A stretch of 64,000 nt of DNA from Microbacterium halotolerans (GTDB lineage: Bacteria > Actinomycetota > Actinomycetes > Actinomycetales > Microbacteriaceae). The stretch covers positions 1,343,606 to 1,407,605 of the forward strand of contig NZ_KZ984051.1 of NCBI RefSeq assembly GCF_003569805.1, written 5' to 3'. Shown piece after piece: positions 43,019-51,444 of the stretch. Made by a program: the position numbers and the translations under genes. The notes under the pieces are model-generated. The model saw nothing but the letters and a program-made list of their open reading frames with translations. It was not told where the DNA came from and ran no database searches. Positions within the stretch are counted from its first letter, which is position 1, and each line of letters begins with the position of its first letter.

Positions 43019-43930
43019 GTGGCAAGCGACAACGTCTCCGACCTGTTCGATCCGGATGTCTGGGTGACTGCGCCCGGGGCCGAGGACTACCGCGACATCA
43101 CGTCGCACGTCTCTCCGGATGGACGCATCATGCGGATCGCGTTCGATCGGCCCGAGGTGCGCAACGCGTTCCGGCCGAGCACCGTCGACGAGCTGTATCG
43201 TGCGCTCGAGATCGCGCGCACGGACCCGAAGATCGGCGCCGTGCTGCTCACCGGCAACGGTCCGAGCCCGAAGGACGGCGGCTGGGCGTTCTGCTCGGGA
43301 GGCGATCAGCGCATCCGGGGCCGCGACGGCTACAAGTACTCCGACGACGACACCGCTGTGACCGACCCGGCCCGCGCGGGCAGGCTGCACATCCTCGAGG
43401 TGCAGCGGCTCATCCGGTTCATGCCGAAGGTCGTCATCGCGGTGGTGCCCGGTTGGGCGGCGGGCGGTGGGCATTCGCTGCACGCTGTCTGCGACCTCAC
43501 GATCGCATCGCGCGAGCACGGCCGGTTCAAGCAGACCGATGCGGACGTCGGTTCGTTCGACGCCGGCTACGGCTCGGCGTACTACGCGAAGCAGATCGGG
43601 CAGAAGCTCGCGCGCGAGGTGTTCTTCCTCGCCGAGGAGTACTCGGCGCAGCGCGCCTACGAGATGGGCGCTGTGAACCGCGTCGTCGACCACGACGACC
43701 TCGAGCGCGAGGCCATCGGAATGGCCAGGACCATCCTCACCAAGTCGCCCACGGCCATCCGGATGCTGAAGTATGCCTTCAACGCCGCGGACGACGGTAT
43801 GGTCGGAATGCAGCTCTTCGCCGGCGAGACCACCCGGCTCGCATACGGCACAGATGAAGCGGTCGAAGGCCGCGACTCGTTTCTTCAGAAGCGGGAGCCC
43901 GATTGGTCGGGCTTTCCGTACCACTACTGA
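43019..43930 (+). CDS. menB: 1,4-Dihydroxy-2-naphthoyl-CoA synthase
   Basis: 303 residues of the crotonase family. It closes the naphthalenoid ring from o-succinylbenzoyl-CoA. The oxyanion-hole region WAFCSGGDQRIRG, the bicarbonate/acid loop with GWAAGGGHSLH, and TDADVGSFDAGYGSAYYAKQ match MenB; the length agrees with actinobacterial MenB. The GTG at 43019 is preceded by TAGGGT with 6 bases between. Confidence 0.93.
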   Translation: MASDNVSDLFDPDVWVTAPGAEDYRDITSHVSPDGRIMRIAFDRPEVRNAFRPSTVDELYRALEIARTDPKIGAVLLTGNGPSPKDGGWAFCSGGDQRIRGRDGYKYSDDDTAVTDPARAGRLHILEVQRLIRFMPKVVIAVVPGWAAGGGHSLHAVCDLTIASREHGRFKQTDADVGSFDAGYGSAYYAKQIGQKLAREVFFLAEEYSAQRAYEMGAVNRVVDHDDLEREAIGMARTILTKSPTAIRMLKYAFNAADDGMVGMQLFAGETTRLAYGTDEAVEGRDSFLQKREPDWSGFPYHY

Positions 43931-44010
43931 TTCGGCCGACGGAGGCGACACAGAGTGTCACGCAGATCGGAGTACGACGATACGAACGAGCGCTCTGAGG
44001 GGTGCTCGCG

Positions 44011-45147
44011 ATGAGGCTGAAGCGCGCAGAGGGAAGTGAACCGCGCGATGTGCTGAGGGCCCTCCGCGGCGCCGTTCTCGGGGCAGGACCCGCCGTCGCA
44101 GTGGGGGAGGCCGACGGGCTTCCAACCTCCGTTCCCGCAGGCACGGCCGTCGTGCTGACGACATCCGGATCGACCGGCACACCGAAGTCCGTCCTGCTGT
44201 CGCGTTCGGCGCTGACCTCTTCTGCCATGGCGACAGCCGCGCGCATCGGGACGGGGCATTGGCTCCTGCCGCTCGCAGGCGGTTACATCGGTGGAATCCA
44301 GGTCATGGTGCGCGCGCTCGTCGCGGGGCGTGACCCCGCGGTCCTCTCCGGATCGTTCACGCCAGCAGGTTTCGTTCATGCCGCAACGGGCATGCGTTCC
44401 TATGAGGCGGGGGAGCGGGTGCCGACGTTCACGTCGCTGGTGCCGGCGCAGCTGCAACTGCTGGTGCAGGCGGCGGAGGAGTCGCCCGACGTGCGCAGGG
44501 CGCTGGAATCCTTCGACACGATCCTCGTCGGCGGGCAGTCCGTGCCCGCGAACCTGCGCGAGCGGGCCGCAGCGGTCGGTGCCAACGTGGTGCGCACCTA
44601 CGGATCGACGGAGACGAGCGGCGGCTGCGTCTACGACGGCGTGCCGCTGGGAGAGACGAGCATCGACGTGGTCGACGGCGAGATCCGGATCTCCGGCCCC
44701 ACCCTCGCCGACGGCTACCTGGGTGACCCGGAGCGCACGGCGAACGCGTTCGTCACCGATTGGGACGGCAACCGCTGGTACCGAACGGGCGACGCAGGAA
44801 TGATCGATGACGGCGTGCTCACCGTCACGGGTCGCCTCGACAACGTCATCGTCTCCGGCGGCATCAACGTCTCGCTCGACCGCGTCGAGCGCGCTGTGCA
44901 CGACGTGCCGGGGCTCGAGGACGCCGTGATCGTCGGCGCTCCGCACGAGAAGTGGGGCGAGACGCCCGTGCTGGTCGTCGCCGAACCGGAAGGTGTCGAG
45001 CGATTGCTCGAATCGGCCAGGGAGGCTGTCGAACAGGCCGTGGGGAAGCCCGCACGGCCCACCCGCGTGGTCGAAGTGCGCTCGATCCCGCGTCTGGCGA
45101 GCGGCAAGCCGGATCGCCGCGCACTCGCCGACCTGGCGAATCGGTAG
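44011..45147 (+). CDS. menE: o-Succinylbenzoate-CoA ligase
   Basis: 378 residues of the ANL adenylating family; it makes o-succinylbenzoyl-CoA for MenB. The P-loop is TTSGSTGTPKSV, the adenine motif YGSTETSGG, and the hinge/C-terminal lysine motif occurs in IPRLASGKPDRR. It is shorter than Gram-positive MenE of about 480 residues, as in other actinobacteria. ATG 44011 is chosen with GAGGGG upstream; GTG 44002 is possible. Confidence 0.9.
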   Translation: MRLKRAEGSEPRDVLRALRGAVLGAGPAVAVGEADGLPTSVPAGTAVVLTTSGSTGTPKSVLLSRSALTSSAMATAARIGTGHWLLPLAGGYIGGIQVMVRALVAGRDPAVLSGSFTPAGFVHAATGMRSYEAGERVPTFTSLVPAQLQLLVQAAEESPDVRRALESFDTILVGGQSVPANLRERAAAVGANVVRTYGSTETSGGCVYDGVPLGETSIDVVDGEIRISGPTLADGYLGDPERTANAFVTDWDGNRWYRTGDAGMIDDGVLTVTGRLDNVIVSGGINVSLDRVERAVHDVPGLEDAVIVGAPHEKWGETPVLVVAEPEGVERLLESAREAVEQAVGKPARPTRVVEVRSIPRLASGKPDRRALADLANR

Positions 45148-45188
45148 GCGCGTGCCGGAGGTTCACGGGGAGCAAAGGTCAGCCGACG

Positions 45189-45202
45189 TAGAATCCTCTC
45201 CG
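45189..45202 (+). promoter_or_regulatory. -10 element for leaderless menA
   Basis: TAGAAT (45189-45194) followed by 7 bases and the GTG start of menA; no Shine-Dalgarno sequence. This is the closest match to TATAAT among the leaderless candidates in the window. Confidence 0.6.
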
Positions 45203-46161
45203 TGGCGAGAGTGAAGCAGCAGCGGAACGTCAGCGGGAATCCAGCCAAGCGCGGCAGCGCGGAGGTGCCGCCGCCGAAGCCGGTGACGGTGGGCGACTGG
45301 ATCGGTGCCGCGCGTCTGCGCACGCTGCCGCTGGCGGTCGCACCGGTGCTGATCGGCACGGGCGCCGCCGTGCGCGCCGATGCCGATCACCTCTTCCACT
45401 GGGTGATCGCGCTGGCCTGTCTCACGGTCGCGGTCGCCCTGCAGATCGGCGTGAACTTCGCCAACGACTACAGCGACGGCATCCGGGGCACCGATGACAA
45501 CCGCGTCGGGCCCGCGCGCCTCACTGCGAGCGGCCGAGTGTCTCCGAAGGCGGTGCTCACTGCGGCGCTGATCTTCTTCGGCATCGCCGCGGTGGCTGGC
45601 CTGGCGATCACGATCCGCACGCAGCAGTGGTGGCTGATCGCCGTGGGTGCGGTGTGCATCGTCGCCGCGTGGTTCTACACGGGCGGCAAGCGCCCGTACG
45701 GGTACAACGCGCTCGGCGAGATCTTCGTGTTCGTCTTCTTCGGGCTCGTCGCCACGCTCGGCACCACGTGGGTGCAGGCGCTGAGCCTGCCGCAGGAGGC
45801 ATGGTTCGGCGCCGTCGCCGCGGGCTTCCTGGCCTGCGCCGTGCTGCTTGCGAACAACCTGCGCGACATCGATCAGGATCGCGTCGTCGGCAAGCGCACC
45901 CTCACGGTGCTGATCGGCCGGCTCGGCACGAAGATCCTCTACACGATGTTCATCGTGCTGGGCATCGCGATCCTCGTCTGGATGGCGTTCATCGCCTATC
46001 CGCTCGCGTGGCTGGGTCTGCTGTCGCTGCTGCTGCTCGGTCCCGCACTGGTGATCGTGTGGTCCTACGGCAAGCCGGGCGAGCTGGTTCCCGCCCTGGC
46101 GCTGACGTCGCTGGGCTCGCTCGCCTACGCCGCACTGCTCGCGGTGGCATTCGTCGTCTGA
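45202..46161 (+). CDS. menA: 1,4-Dihydroxy-2-naphthoate polyprenyltransferase
   Basis: 319 residues of the UbiA family with about eight helices. It attaches the isoprenoid tail to DHNA in the membrane. The Asp-rich motifs NDYSDGIRG and NNLRDIDQD bind the polyprenyl diphosphate through magnesium. The gene follows menE by 54 bases and starts at a GTG next to a good -10 box. Confidence 0.92.
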   Translation: MARVKQQRNVSGNPAKRGSAEVPPPKPVTVGDWIGAARLRTLPLAVAPVLIGTGAAVRADADHLFHWVIALACLTVAVALQIGVNFANDYSDGIRGTDDNRVGPARLTASGRVSPKAVLTAALIFFGIAAVAGLAITIRTQQWWLIAVGAVCIVAAWFYTGGKRPYGYNALGEIFVFVFFGLVATLGTTWVQALSLPQEAWFGAVAAGFLACAVLLANNLRDIDQDRVVGKRTLTVLIGRLGTKILYTMFIVLGIAILVWMAFIAYPLAWLGLLSLLLLGPALVIVWSYGKPGELVPALALTSLGSLAYAALLAVAFVV

Positions 46162-46203
46162 CGACCCGGCGCGTGTGCGCGCCCTGCGCCAACGACGGCT
46201 CAC

Positions 46204-46231
46204 ATCATCCGGAGCCTGTGATCCGGATGAT
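46204..46231. terminator. Bidirectional hairpin between menA and the DUF4229 gene
   Basis: Ten-base arms atcatccgga and tccggatgat (46204-46213, 46222-46231) with an 8-base loop, placed between two convergent stop codons. Confidence 0.65.
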
Positions 46232-46240
46232 CAGAGCAGG

Positions 46241-46534
46241 TCAGGCCCGGTCGTCGCCCGCCGCGTCGTTGGCGGCGTCCTCGATGGCGTCCTCCTCCTC
46301 GCGCTCGCGCTCGGCGCGGGTGGCGGACGCGCGCTGTTCGCGACGTTCGGCCATGCCGGTGGTGACGTCGGTGAGGGGCTTGCGCAGGAAGATGATCGAC
46401 AGGCTCAGTCCGATCAGCGCGGAGAAGATCGCCGCGAGCCACCACAGGTTCTGGAAGATCGGCATCAGCATCATGAGGCCGAACGGCACCAGGAAGAAGG
46501 CGATGCGGGCGACGGCGTAGAGGACGAACTTCAC
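46241..46534 (-). CDS. DUF4229 small membrane protein
   Basis: 97 residues with two helices (about 4-24 and 29-50) and a highly charged Glu/Arg/Ala tail, as in DUF4229 proteins of actinobacteria. The start is a GTG at 46534; TAGCAT (46541-46546 on the minus strand) lies 6 bases upstream. Function unknown; the family often neighbours menaquinone genes, as here. Confidence 0.8.
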   Translation of the reverse strand: MKFVLYAVARIAFFLVPFGLMMLMPIFQNLWWLAAIFSALIGLSLSIIFLRKPLTDVTTGMAERREQRASATRAEREREEEDAIEDAANDAAGDDRA

Positions 46535-46578
46535 ATCCCTATGCTACGAACCGCGCCTGTGTGACAGCACGGTGTGCG

Positions 46579-46646
46579 CGAGATGCGCACCTTTGTCACG
46601 AGAACACGTTCGAACGTGCCCATCTCGGCGAGAAGTGCGCATCTCG
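46579..46646. repeat. 68-bp three-unit palindromic element, copy A
   Basis: Three units related to CGAGATGCGCATCTCG occur at 46579-46590, 46616-46627 and 46635-46646. The outer units form a 14-bp perfect inverted repeat (46577-46590 and 46635-46648). The same unit arrangement and identical 68-base length recur at 56227-56294. It ends 32 bases upstream of the -10 box of the DUF4229 gene. Confidence 0.65.
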
Positions 46647-46682
46647 CGAGCCCTGCGCGGACGATGGCGCGAGAGGAGGCGG

Positions 46683-47471
46683 TCAGCCTCCTAGGACGGC
46701 CTTGAGGAACTCCTTGGTCCGCTCGTGCGTCGGGTTCGTGAACATCGTCTCCGGGTCGGCTTCTTCGATGATCCGACCCTGATCGAACATCAGCACGCGG
46801 TTCGAGACCTCGCGCGCGAACTGCATCTCATGCGTGACCAGGAGCATCGTGATGTCGGTGGTGCGTGCGATCTCGCGCAGCACCTCCAGCACGTCAGCGA
46901 CGATCTCCGGGTCGAGTGCCGATGTGACCTCGTCGAGCAGCAGGATCTCCGGGTCCATCGCCAGCGCGCGGGCGATCGCCACGCGCTGCTGCTGGCCTCC
47001 GGAGAGCTGGTTCGTCTTGAAGTCGCGCTTCTCGGTCATGCCGACCTGCTCGAGCAGCTCCTCGGCGCGCGAGACGGCCTCGTCCTTCGACTTCTCGAGC
47101 ACATGCACCGGCGCCTCGATGATGTTCTCCAGCACCGTCATGTTCGGGAACAGATTGAACTGCTGGAACACCATGCCCACGCGCTTGCGCACGACGCGCC
47201 GCCGCTTCTCGGAGACGGCCACCCACTTCTCACCCTTGTACTCGTGGGTGTAGGGCTCACCGTCGATGAGCATGAGGCCGCCGCTGAGCTCCTCCAGCGT
47301 CATGAGCAGTCGTAGGATCGTCGTCTTGCCTGATCCGGATGGGCCGATCAGCGTGACGCGCTGACCCTGCGGGACCGAGAAGTTGAGGTTGTCCAGGACG
47401 GTGTTGTCTCCGAACCTCTTGACGACATCCTTGAACTCGATGGCGGGTACGTCACCCTGATTCGTGGTCAT
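46683..47471 (-). CDS. Polar amino-acid ABC transporter ATPase
   Basis: 262 residues with Walker [10 protein letters not shown], signature LSGGQQQR, Walker [15 protein letters not shown] and VTHEM, the hallmark set of the GlnQ/HisP family. The Q-loop is [17 protein letters not shown]. The start at 47471 has AGGAAG. It is the last gene of a four-gene importer operon. A helical insertion of about 15 residues ([20 protein letters not shown]) before the Q-loop resembles ectoine/hydroxyectoine-type ATPases, but the ligand is unproven. Confidence 0.9.
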   Translation of the reverse strand: MTTNQGDVPAIEFKDVVKRFGDNTVLDNLNFSVPQGQRVTLIGPSGSGKTTILRLLMTLEELSGGLMLIDGEPYTHEYKGEKWVAVSEKRRRVVRKRVGMVFQQFNLFPNMTVLENIIEAPVHVLEKSKDEAVSRAEELLEQVGMTEKRDFKTNQLSGGQQQRVAIARALAMDPEILLLDEVTSALDPEIVADVLEVLREIARTTDITMLLVTHEMQFAREVSNRVLMFDQGRIIEEADPETMFTNPTHERTKEFLKAVLGG

Positions 47472-47499
47472 ACTCTGACTTCCTGTGGAACGGGTCGGT

Positions 47500-48144
47500 T
47501 CAGGCAAAGCGGATCTCCATCCGGCGCACCAGGAGCGATGTCGGGTAGCTCACTACGAGGAAGAGCAGGCCGACCATCGTCAGCGCCTCCGTGTAGGAGA
47601 ACGTGTTGGCGCCGAAGCTCTGGGCCGCCGCGTACATCTCCACGACTGTGATCGCGAACAGGAACGGTGTCTCCTTGAACATCGAGATCGCGTAGTTCCC
47701 CAGGCCCGGCAGCGTCTTGCGAATCGCCTGTGGCAGGATCACGGCACCCCAGGTGCGCCCGCGCGACATGTTCAGTGCCGTCGCGGCTTCCCACTGGCCC
47801 TTCGGCACCGCCTCGATGCCAGCGCGGTACACCTCGGACATGTACGTCGCGTAATGGATGCCGAGCACGATGAAACCGATGGTGAACGGGGGCAGCCATG
47901 GCGGCGAGAGCAGATAGACGAACACCAGCTGCACCAGCAGCGGCGTCATCCGGATGAAGTCGATGACGAGCTTCAACGGGGCGGTCACCCACCGGGTCGG
48001 CGTACGCATCGCCATCGCCAGCACGAGGCCGAGGATCGATGCGATGACCATCCCGAGCACGGTCGCTGCGACCGTGATGACGAGGCCCTCGAGCAGCTTG
48101 GGGAGGACGTCCCAGGCCTTCTCCCAGTCCCAGATGTCGCTCAT
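47500..48144 (-). CDS. Polar amino-acid ABC transporter permease 2
   Basis: 214 residues of the His/Glu/Gln/Arg/opine permease family, with about five helices. The motifs FIRMTPLLVQLVFVY, YMSEVYRAGIEAVPKGQWEA and ALNMSRGRTWGAVILPQAIR are characteristic. It overlaps the preceding permease by four bases and precedes the ATPase by 28 bases. Confidence 0.9.
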   Translation of the reverse strand: MSDIWDWEKAWDVLPKLLEGLVITVAATVLGMVIASILGLVLAMAMRTPTRWVTAPLKLVIDFIRMTPLLVQLVFVYLLSPPWLPPFTIGFIVLGIHYATYMSEVYRAGIEAVPKGQWEAATALNMSRGRTWGAVILPQAIRKTLPGLGNYAISMFKETPFLFAITVVEMYAAAQSFGANTFSYTEALTMVGLLFLVVSYPTSLLVRRMEIRFA

Positions 48145-48905
48145 GCGCCACCCCCTCCTCCGGCGGGAGCGCCCGCAATATTCGCCAGCCGCGGGTTGGT
48201 GGCCGGCTTCAGGCCCAACGTCTCACGCAGAGTGGGTCGGGTGCCCCGACCGAGGCGGCGCTTGGCGCGCTCTTCGAGGACGTTCATCCCCCAGGTGAGC
48301 GCGTAGGCGATCACGAAGTAGACCAGAAGGCCCGCCGTGTAGCTGAAGAAGGTGTCTGCGGTGTCCTTGCGCAGCTCGGACGTCCACCAGTTCACGTCGT
48401 AGAGAGTGATGTAGTAGGCCAGCGCTGAGCCCTTCAGCAGCTGGATGAGCAGATTCGCCAGCATGGGGATCATGAGCGCCCACGCCTGTGGGAAGATCAC
48501 GCGCCGCACGCTGTGGAACCAGCTCATGTTGAGAGCCTTCGTCGCCTCCCACTGGCTCGTCGACACGGAAGCGATCGAACCGCGCACGACCTCCGCGGCG
48601 TAGGCGCCGTAGTTGAGCCCGAGGGCGATGATCGCGACGAGGAGCGGCTCCAGCTTGTAGCCGAGCTGGGGGAGCACGTAGAAGATCCAGAAGAACTGGA
48701 CCACGAGTGAGGTTCCCCGGAAGAACTCCACGATGACGCGCGACGGCCCGCGCACCCACAGTGAGCGGGTGCGCGAGCCGAATCCGAGCAGCACGGCGAC
48801 GATGATGGCCAGGGCCGCGCCGCCGAGCGTCATCTCCAGAGTTACGAGAACACTGCTGCCGAGTTCCGGAAGCCGGTCGACGAGTGTCTGGAGATCATCG
48901 GACAT
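48141..48905 (-). CDS. Polar amino-acid ABC transporter permease 1
   Basis: 254 residues of the same permease family, with FFRGTSLVVQFFWIFY, AAEVVRGSIASVSTSQWEA and ALNMSWFHSVRRVIFPQAW. The longer C-terminus is Arg- and Gly-rich. It starts 4 bases after the binding-protein stop. With permease 2 it forms a heterodimer. Confidence 0.9.
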   Translation of the reverse strand: MSDDLQTLVDRLPELGSSVLVTLEMTLGGAALAIIVAVLLGFGSRTRSLWVRGPSRVIVEFFRGTSLVVQFFWIFYVLPQLGYKLEPLLVAIIALGLNYGAYAAEVVRGSIASVSTSQWEATKALNMSWFHSVRRVIFPQAWALMIPMLANLLIQLLKGSALAYYITLYDVNWWTSELRKDTADTFFSYTAGLLVYFVIAYALTWGMNVLEERAKRRLGRGTRPTLRETLGLKPATNPRLANIAGAPAGGGGGA

Positions 48906-48909
48906 GGGG

Positions 48910-49863
48910 TCAGAAGTCCATGCCCAACTCGTCCGCGAGGTCGGAGAGGTCCTGGTCGGGGTCGCAGAGCTGTTCAGCCGTCATCTCGGCCGGCGGCATC
49001 TCGACCTCGCTGAAGCCGAAGGGCTCCATGACGCTGAGCCACTTCGCAGGGTCGGTGCGGTACTCGGCGAGCTGCTCGTTGTAGGCCTCGAGAAGCTCGG
49101 TGTCCTCCTGGCGGAAGACCTCCGCGCCCGCGCCGATCTGCGGCTCGTCGTTGATGGTGGCGACGAACGCCTCGGTGGCCTCGACCGCCTCATCCGTCTG
49201 GTCCGCGAGTGCGCGCAGCGAGATGCCGGTCAGCGCATAGGCGTCGGCGCGGCCGGAGACGACCGCGTCGAGACCGGCCTGACGGTCGGGAACCTCGATG
49301 GAGTCGACGTCGGTCTCTTCGGCGTAGCCGGCCTCGATCGCGCCCTGAGTCACGGCGACCGTGACGTCACCGCCTTCGATCGACTGCCAGTCGGTCAGGC
49401 CCTCCGGGTTCCCTTCCGGGACCAGGAACGCCGTGGTGTACATGATGGTCGGTTCGGCGAACGCGGCCTGCTCGCAGCGCTCGGGCGTGATCGACATACC
49501 TGCGCTGACCGCGTCGAAGCGCTCGGCCTGCACGCCGGGGATCAGAGCGTTCCACTCGACCTGCGTGCCTTCGACCGTGCCGATGCCGAGCTCGCCGTAG
49601 ATCTCCTTGCCGAGCGCGATGGTGGCACCGGTGAGCTCGCCGCTGTCGTCCTCGTAGGAGTAGGGCACTTCGCCGAAGAAGCCGAGGTTGATGCTGCCGG
49701 CCTCCTGCAGGGCTGCGAGGTGTGACGTGCCCTCGCCTTCGCCGCCGCCGCCGGTGTCGTCGTTGGTGCTGGTGCACGCGGCGAGTGAGGCGGACAGGGC
49801 GATTGCTGATCCGACGGCGATGATCGCGCGTCGGCGGTGATTCTTGGTGCTGAAGGACTGCAC
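48910..49863 (-). CDS. Polar amino-acid ABC transporter substrate-binding lipoprotein
   Basis: 317 residues of SBP_bac_3 type with signal residues ending in LAAC, then a Gly-rich spacer. Features such as GFFGEVPYSYEDDSGELTGA, DAVSAGMSITPERCEQAAF and the acidic C-terminus place it near ectoine-binding EhuB proteins. The GTG at 49863 has AAGGGAG upstream. It is the first gene of the importer, facing the GntR/FCD regulator. Confidence 0.9.
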   Translation of the reverse strand: MQSFSTKNHRRRAIIAVGSAIALSASLAACTSTNDDTGGGGEGEGTSHLAALQEAGSINLGFFGEVPYSYEDDSGELTGATIALGKEIYGELGIGTVEGTQVEWNALIPGVQAERFDAVSAGMSITPERCEQAAFAEPTIMYTTAFLVPEGNPEGLTDWQSIEGGDVTVAVTQGAIEAGYAEETDVDSIEVPDRQAGLDAVVSGRADAYALTGISLRALADQTDEAVEATEAFVATINDEPQIGAGAEVFRQEDTELLEAYNEQLAEYRTDPAKWLSVMEPFGFSEVEMPPAEMTAEQLCDPDQDLSDLADELGMDF

Positions 49864-49973
49864 GGGAGTCTCCCTTCCGTGCCCGTCGCTGTGCGGCGGG
49901 CTTGGTGGTGCGGACGTTTCGACACGCTACCCAATTTGCTGCTGATACGACATGGGGTGTGCCGGTGTGTCCG

Positions 49974-49985
49974 ATTGTCTACAAT
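49974..49985. promoter_or_regulatory. Candidate FadR-type GntR operator
   Basis: ATTGT-ct-ACAAT, matching the TNGTnnnACNA pattern of FCD regulators, lies in the 199-base gap between the amino-acid importer and the GntR/FCD gene. No other clear palindrome is seen in that gap. Confidence 0.55.
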
Positions 49986-50062
49986 TTAGGAAGCCTACAC
50001 AACCGGTAGTTACGCCAATGTGAACAATCGGACCCGATCAGTGCGGTGCGAGAATTGGACGT

Positions 50063-50845
50063 ATGCGAGAACTGCTGAGCGAGAGGAGGAGCGACGTGCC
50101 CAAGCCCCCGGTCGTCGGCGCCCAGCGCTCCATGGTCGCCCTCGAGCGGATGTCTACAGTCCACCTGGTCGCCGTCGAGCTGCGCAAGGCGATACTCGCA
50201 GGCGATCTGCCGGTCGGCGGACCCATCGGCGAGGTCGAGATCGCCGCGCAGCTCGGTGTCAGCCGGGGGCCGCTGCGAGAGGCCGCCCAGCGCCTCGTGC
50301 AGGAGGGACTGCTCGTCTCGCATCCCGGTCGCGGTATGCGCGTGCGCCGGATCGGCCCGGATGAGGTGTCCGATCTGTACGAAGCCAGGCTCGCGGTCGA
50401 GGCGCATGCGGCGCGTCGACTCGCGCAGCGTCCTGAGCGGGTGCAGACCGCAGAACTGGAAGCCTGCCTGGCCAGGCTGGTCGCCGTCAGCGAGGGAGAC
50501 GAAGCCGTGCCGATCGGCGATGCCGACATCGCGTTCCATCGCGAGCTGGTGCGGTTGGTCGGCAGCCCGCGGCTCTCCGCGCGCATCGACACACTGCTCG
50601 CTGAGACGCGCATCGCGAGTCTGAGCGCGAGCGATGGCTATCAGGTGCGGCGTTCCGTCTCATCGACCTATCGCGAACTCGTGGACGCGATCGCATCGGG
50701 TGATGGCGAGGCCGCCGCCGAAGCGCTCTCGCGCCAGTTCGAGGAGGCCATCGCTCGTCTCACGGGCAGGGATGAGCAGACCGAGACCGTCGAGACCACT
50801 CTCGGTCACACGCCGGCGACGTTCCCTCGACTCGACTCTCCCTGA
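50063..50845 (+). CDS. GntR-family regulator with FCD domain
   Basis: About 260 residues. The winged helix contains GEVEIAAQLGVSRGPLREAA and the FCD ligand domain begins near residue 105 with DLYEARLAVEAHAARRLA; metal-binding histidine is in FHRELV. It is divergent from the amino-acid importer and a likely controller of it. Two starts compete: ATG 50063, seven bases after GAGAAT (leaderless-like), and GTG 50096, which has a very strong GAGAGGAGGAG site. The true start cannot be settled from sequence. Confidence 0.87.
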   Translation: MRELLSERRSDVPKPPVVGAQRSMVALERMSTVHLVAVELRKAILAGDLPVGGPIGEVEIAAQLGVSRGPLREAAQRLVQEGLLVSHPGRGMRVRRIGPDEVSDLYEARLAVEAHAARRLAQRPERVQTAELEACLARLVAVSEGDEAVPIGDADIAFHRELVRLVGSPRLSARIDTLLAETRIASLSASDGYQVRRSVSSTYRELVDAIASGDGEAAAEALSRQFEEAIARLTGRDEQTETVETTLGHTPATFPRLDSP

Positions 50846-50890
50846 TCAGCGATCACCAGTTGCCGAGATGTGCTGTTGCGGTCGCTGATC
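50844..50890 (+). terminator. Hairpin after the GntR/FCD gene
   Basis: Nine-base arms gatcagcga (50844-50852) and tcgctgatc (50882-50890) overlap the stop codon and enclose a 29-base loop. Terminator function is plausible but the loop is long. Confidence 0.45.
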
Positions 50891-50969
50891 CGGACAAAGA
50901 TGGCGCATGCCGTGGGTCCCCTGGGCGCTCGCTCCGCCTGCACATAGCTGTGCGGCGTAGGCTGGAGGT

Positions 50970-51419
50970 ATGGCCCGACTTCTCTTGATCGGCGCGGTCG
51001 CCGCGGTCGTATTCACGGTGATCAGCATCATCGACTGCGCCGTGCAGCCCGCGACGCGCCACCGCGGTGCGCCGAAAGCGGCGTGGGTCGTCATCACCTG
51101 CGTTCCGGTCATCGGCGGCATCCTGTGGTGGATCATCGGCCGCTCCCGCGGCTCAGCCGAGACCTTCAAGGTGCCCGACGCCCCGGACGACGACCCCACA
51201 TTCCTGCGCGAAGCCGCTGCGAAGGAATCCGACGAGCGGATCCGTCAGCTCGAAGAGGAACTTCGCCAGCTCGACGAGGAAGAGGACGACGAGGGCGAAG
51301 GCGATGGCGAGGAGGACGACTCGCCGAAGGACCGCGGGGATGACCCGGACGAGTCCGGGGACGCCGACTCGCGCGGAGCGGGCGACGGGCCGAACGGCCG
51401 CCCGGATGCCCGCGGCTGA
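50970..51419 (+). CDS. PLDc_N-type two-helix membrane protein with acidic tail
   Basis: 149 residues. Two helices (about 4-22 and 40-57) carry the PLDc_N pattern, with VISIIDC and GGILWWIIGR, the N-terminal module of cardiolipin synthases, but no phospholipase domain follows. The C-terminal half is a long Glu/Asp-rich charged tail. TAGGCT is 6 bases before the ATG. It ends just before menD and such proteins commonly sit there in actinobacteria. Confidence 0.8.
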   Translation: MARLLLIGAVAAVVFTVISIIDCAVQPATRHRGAPKAAWVVITCVPVIGGILWWIIGRSRGSAETFKVPDAPDDDPTFLREAAAKESDERIRQLEEELRQLDEEEDDEGEGDGEEDDSPKDRGDDPDESGDADSRGAGDGPNGRPDARG

Positions 51420-51444
51420 GGCACCGGACACAGGAATCGACAGG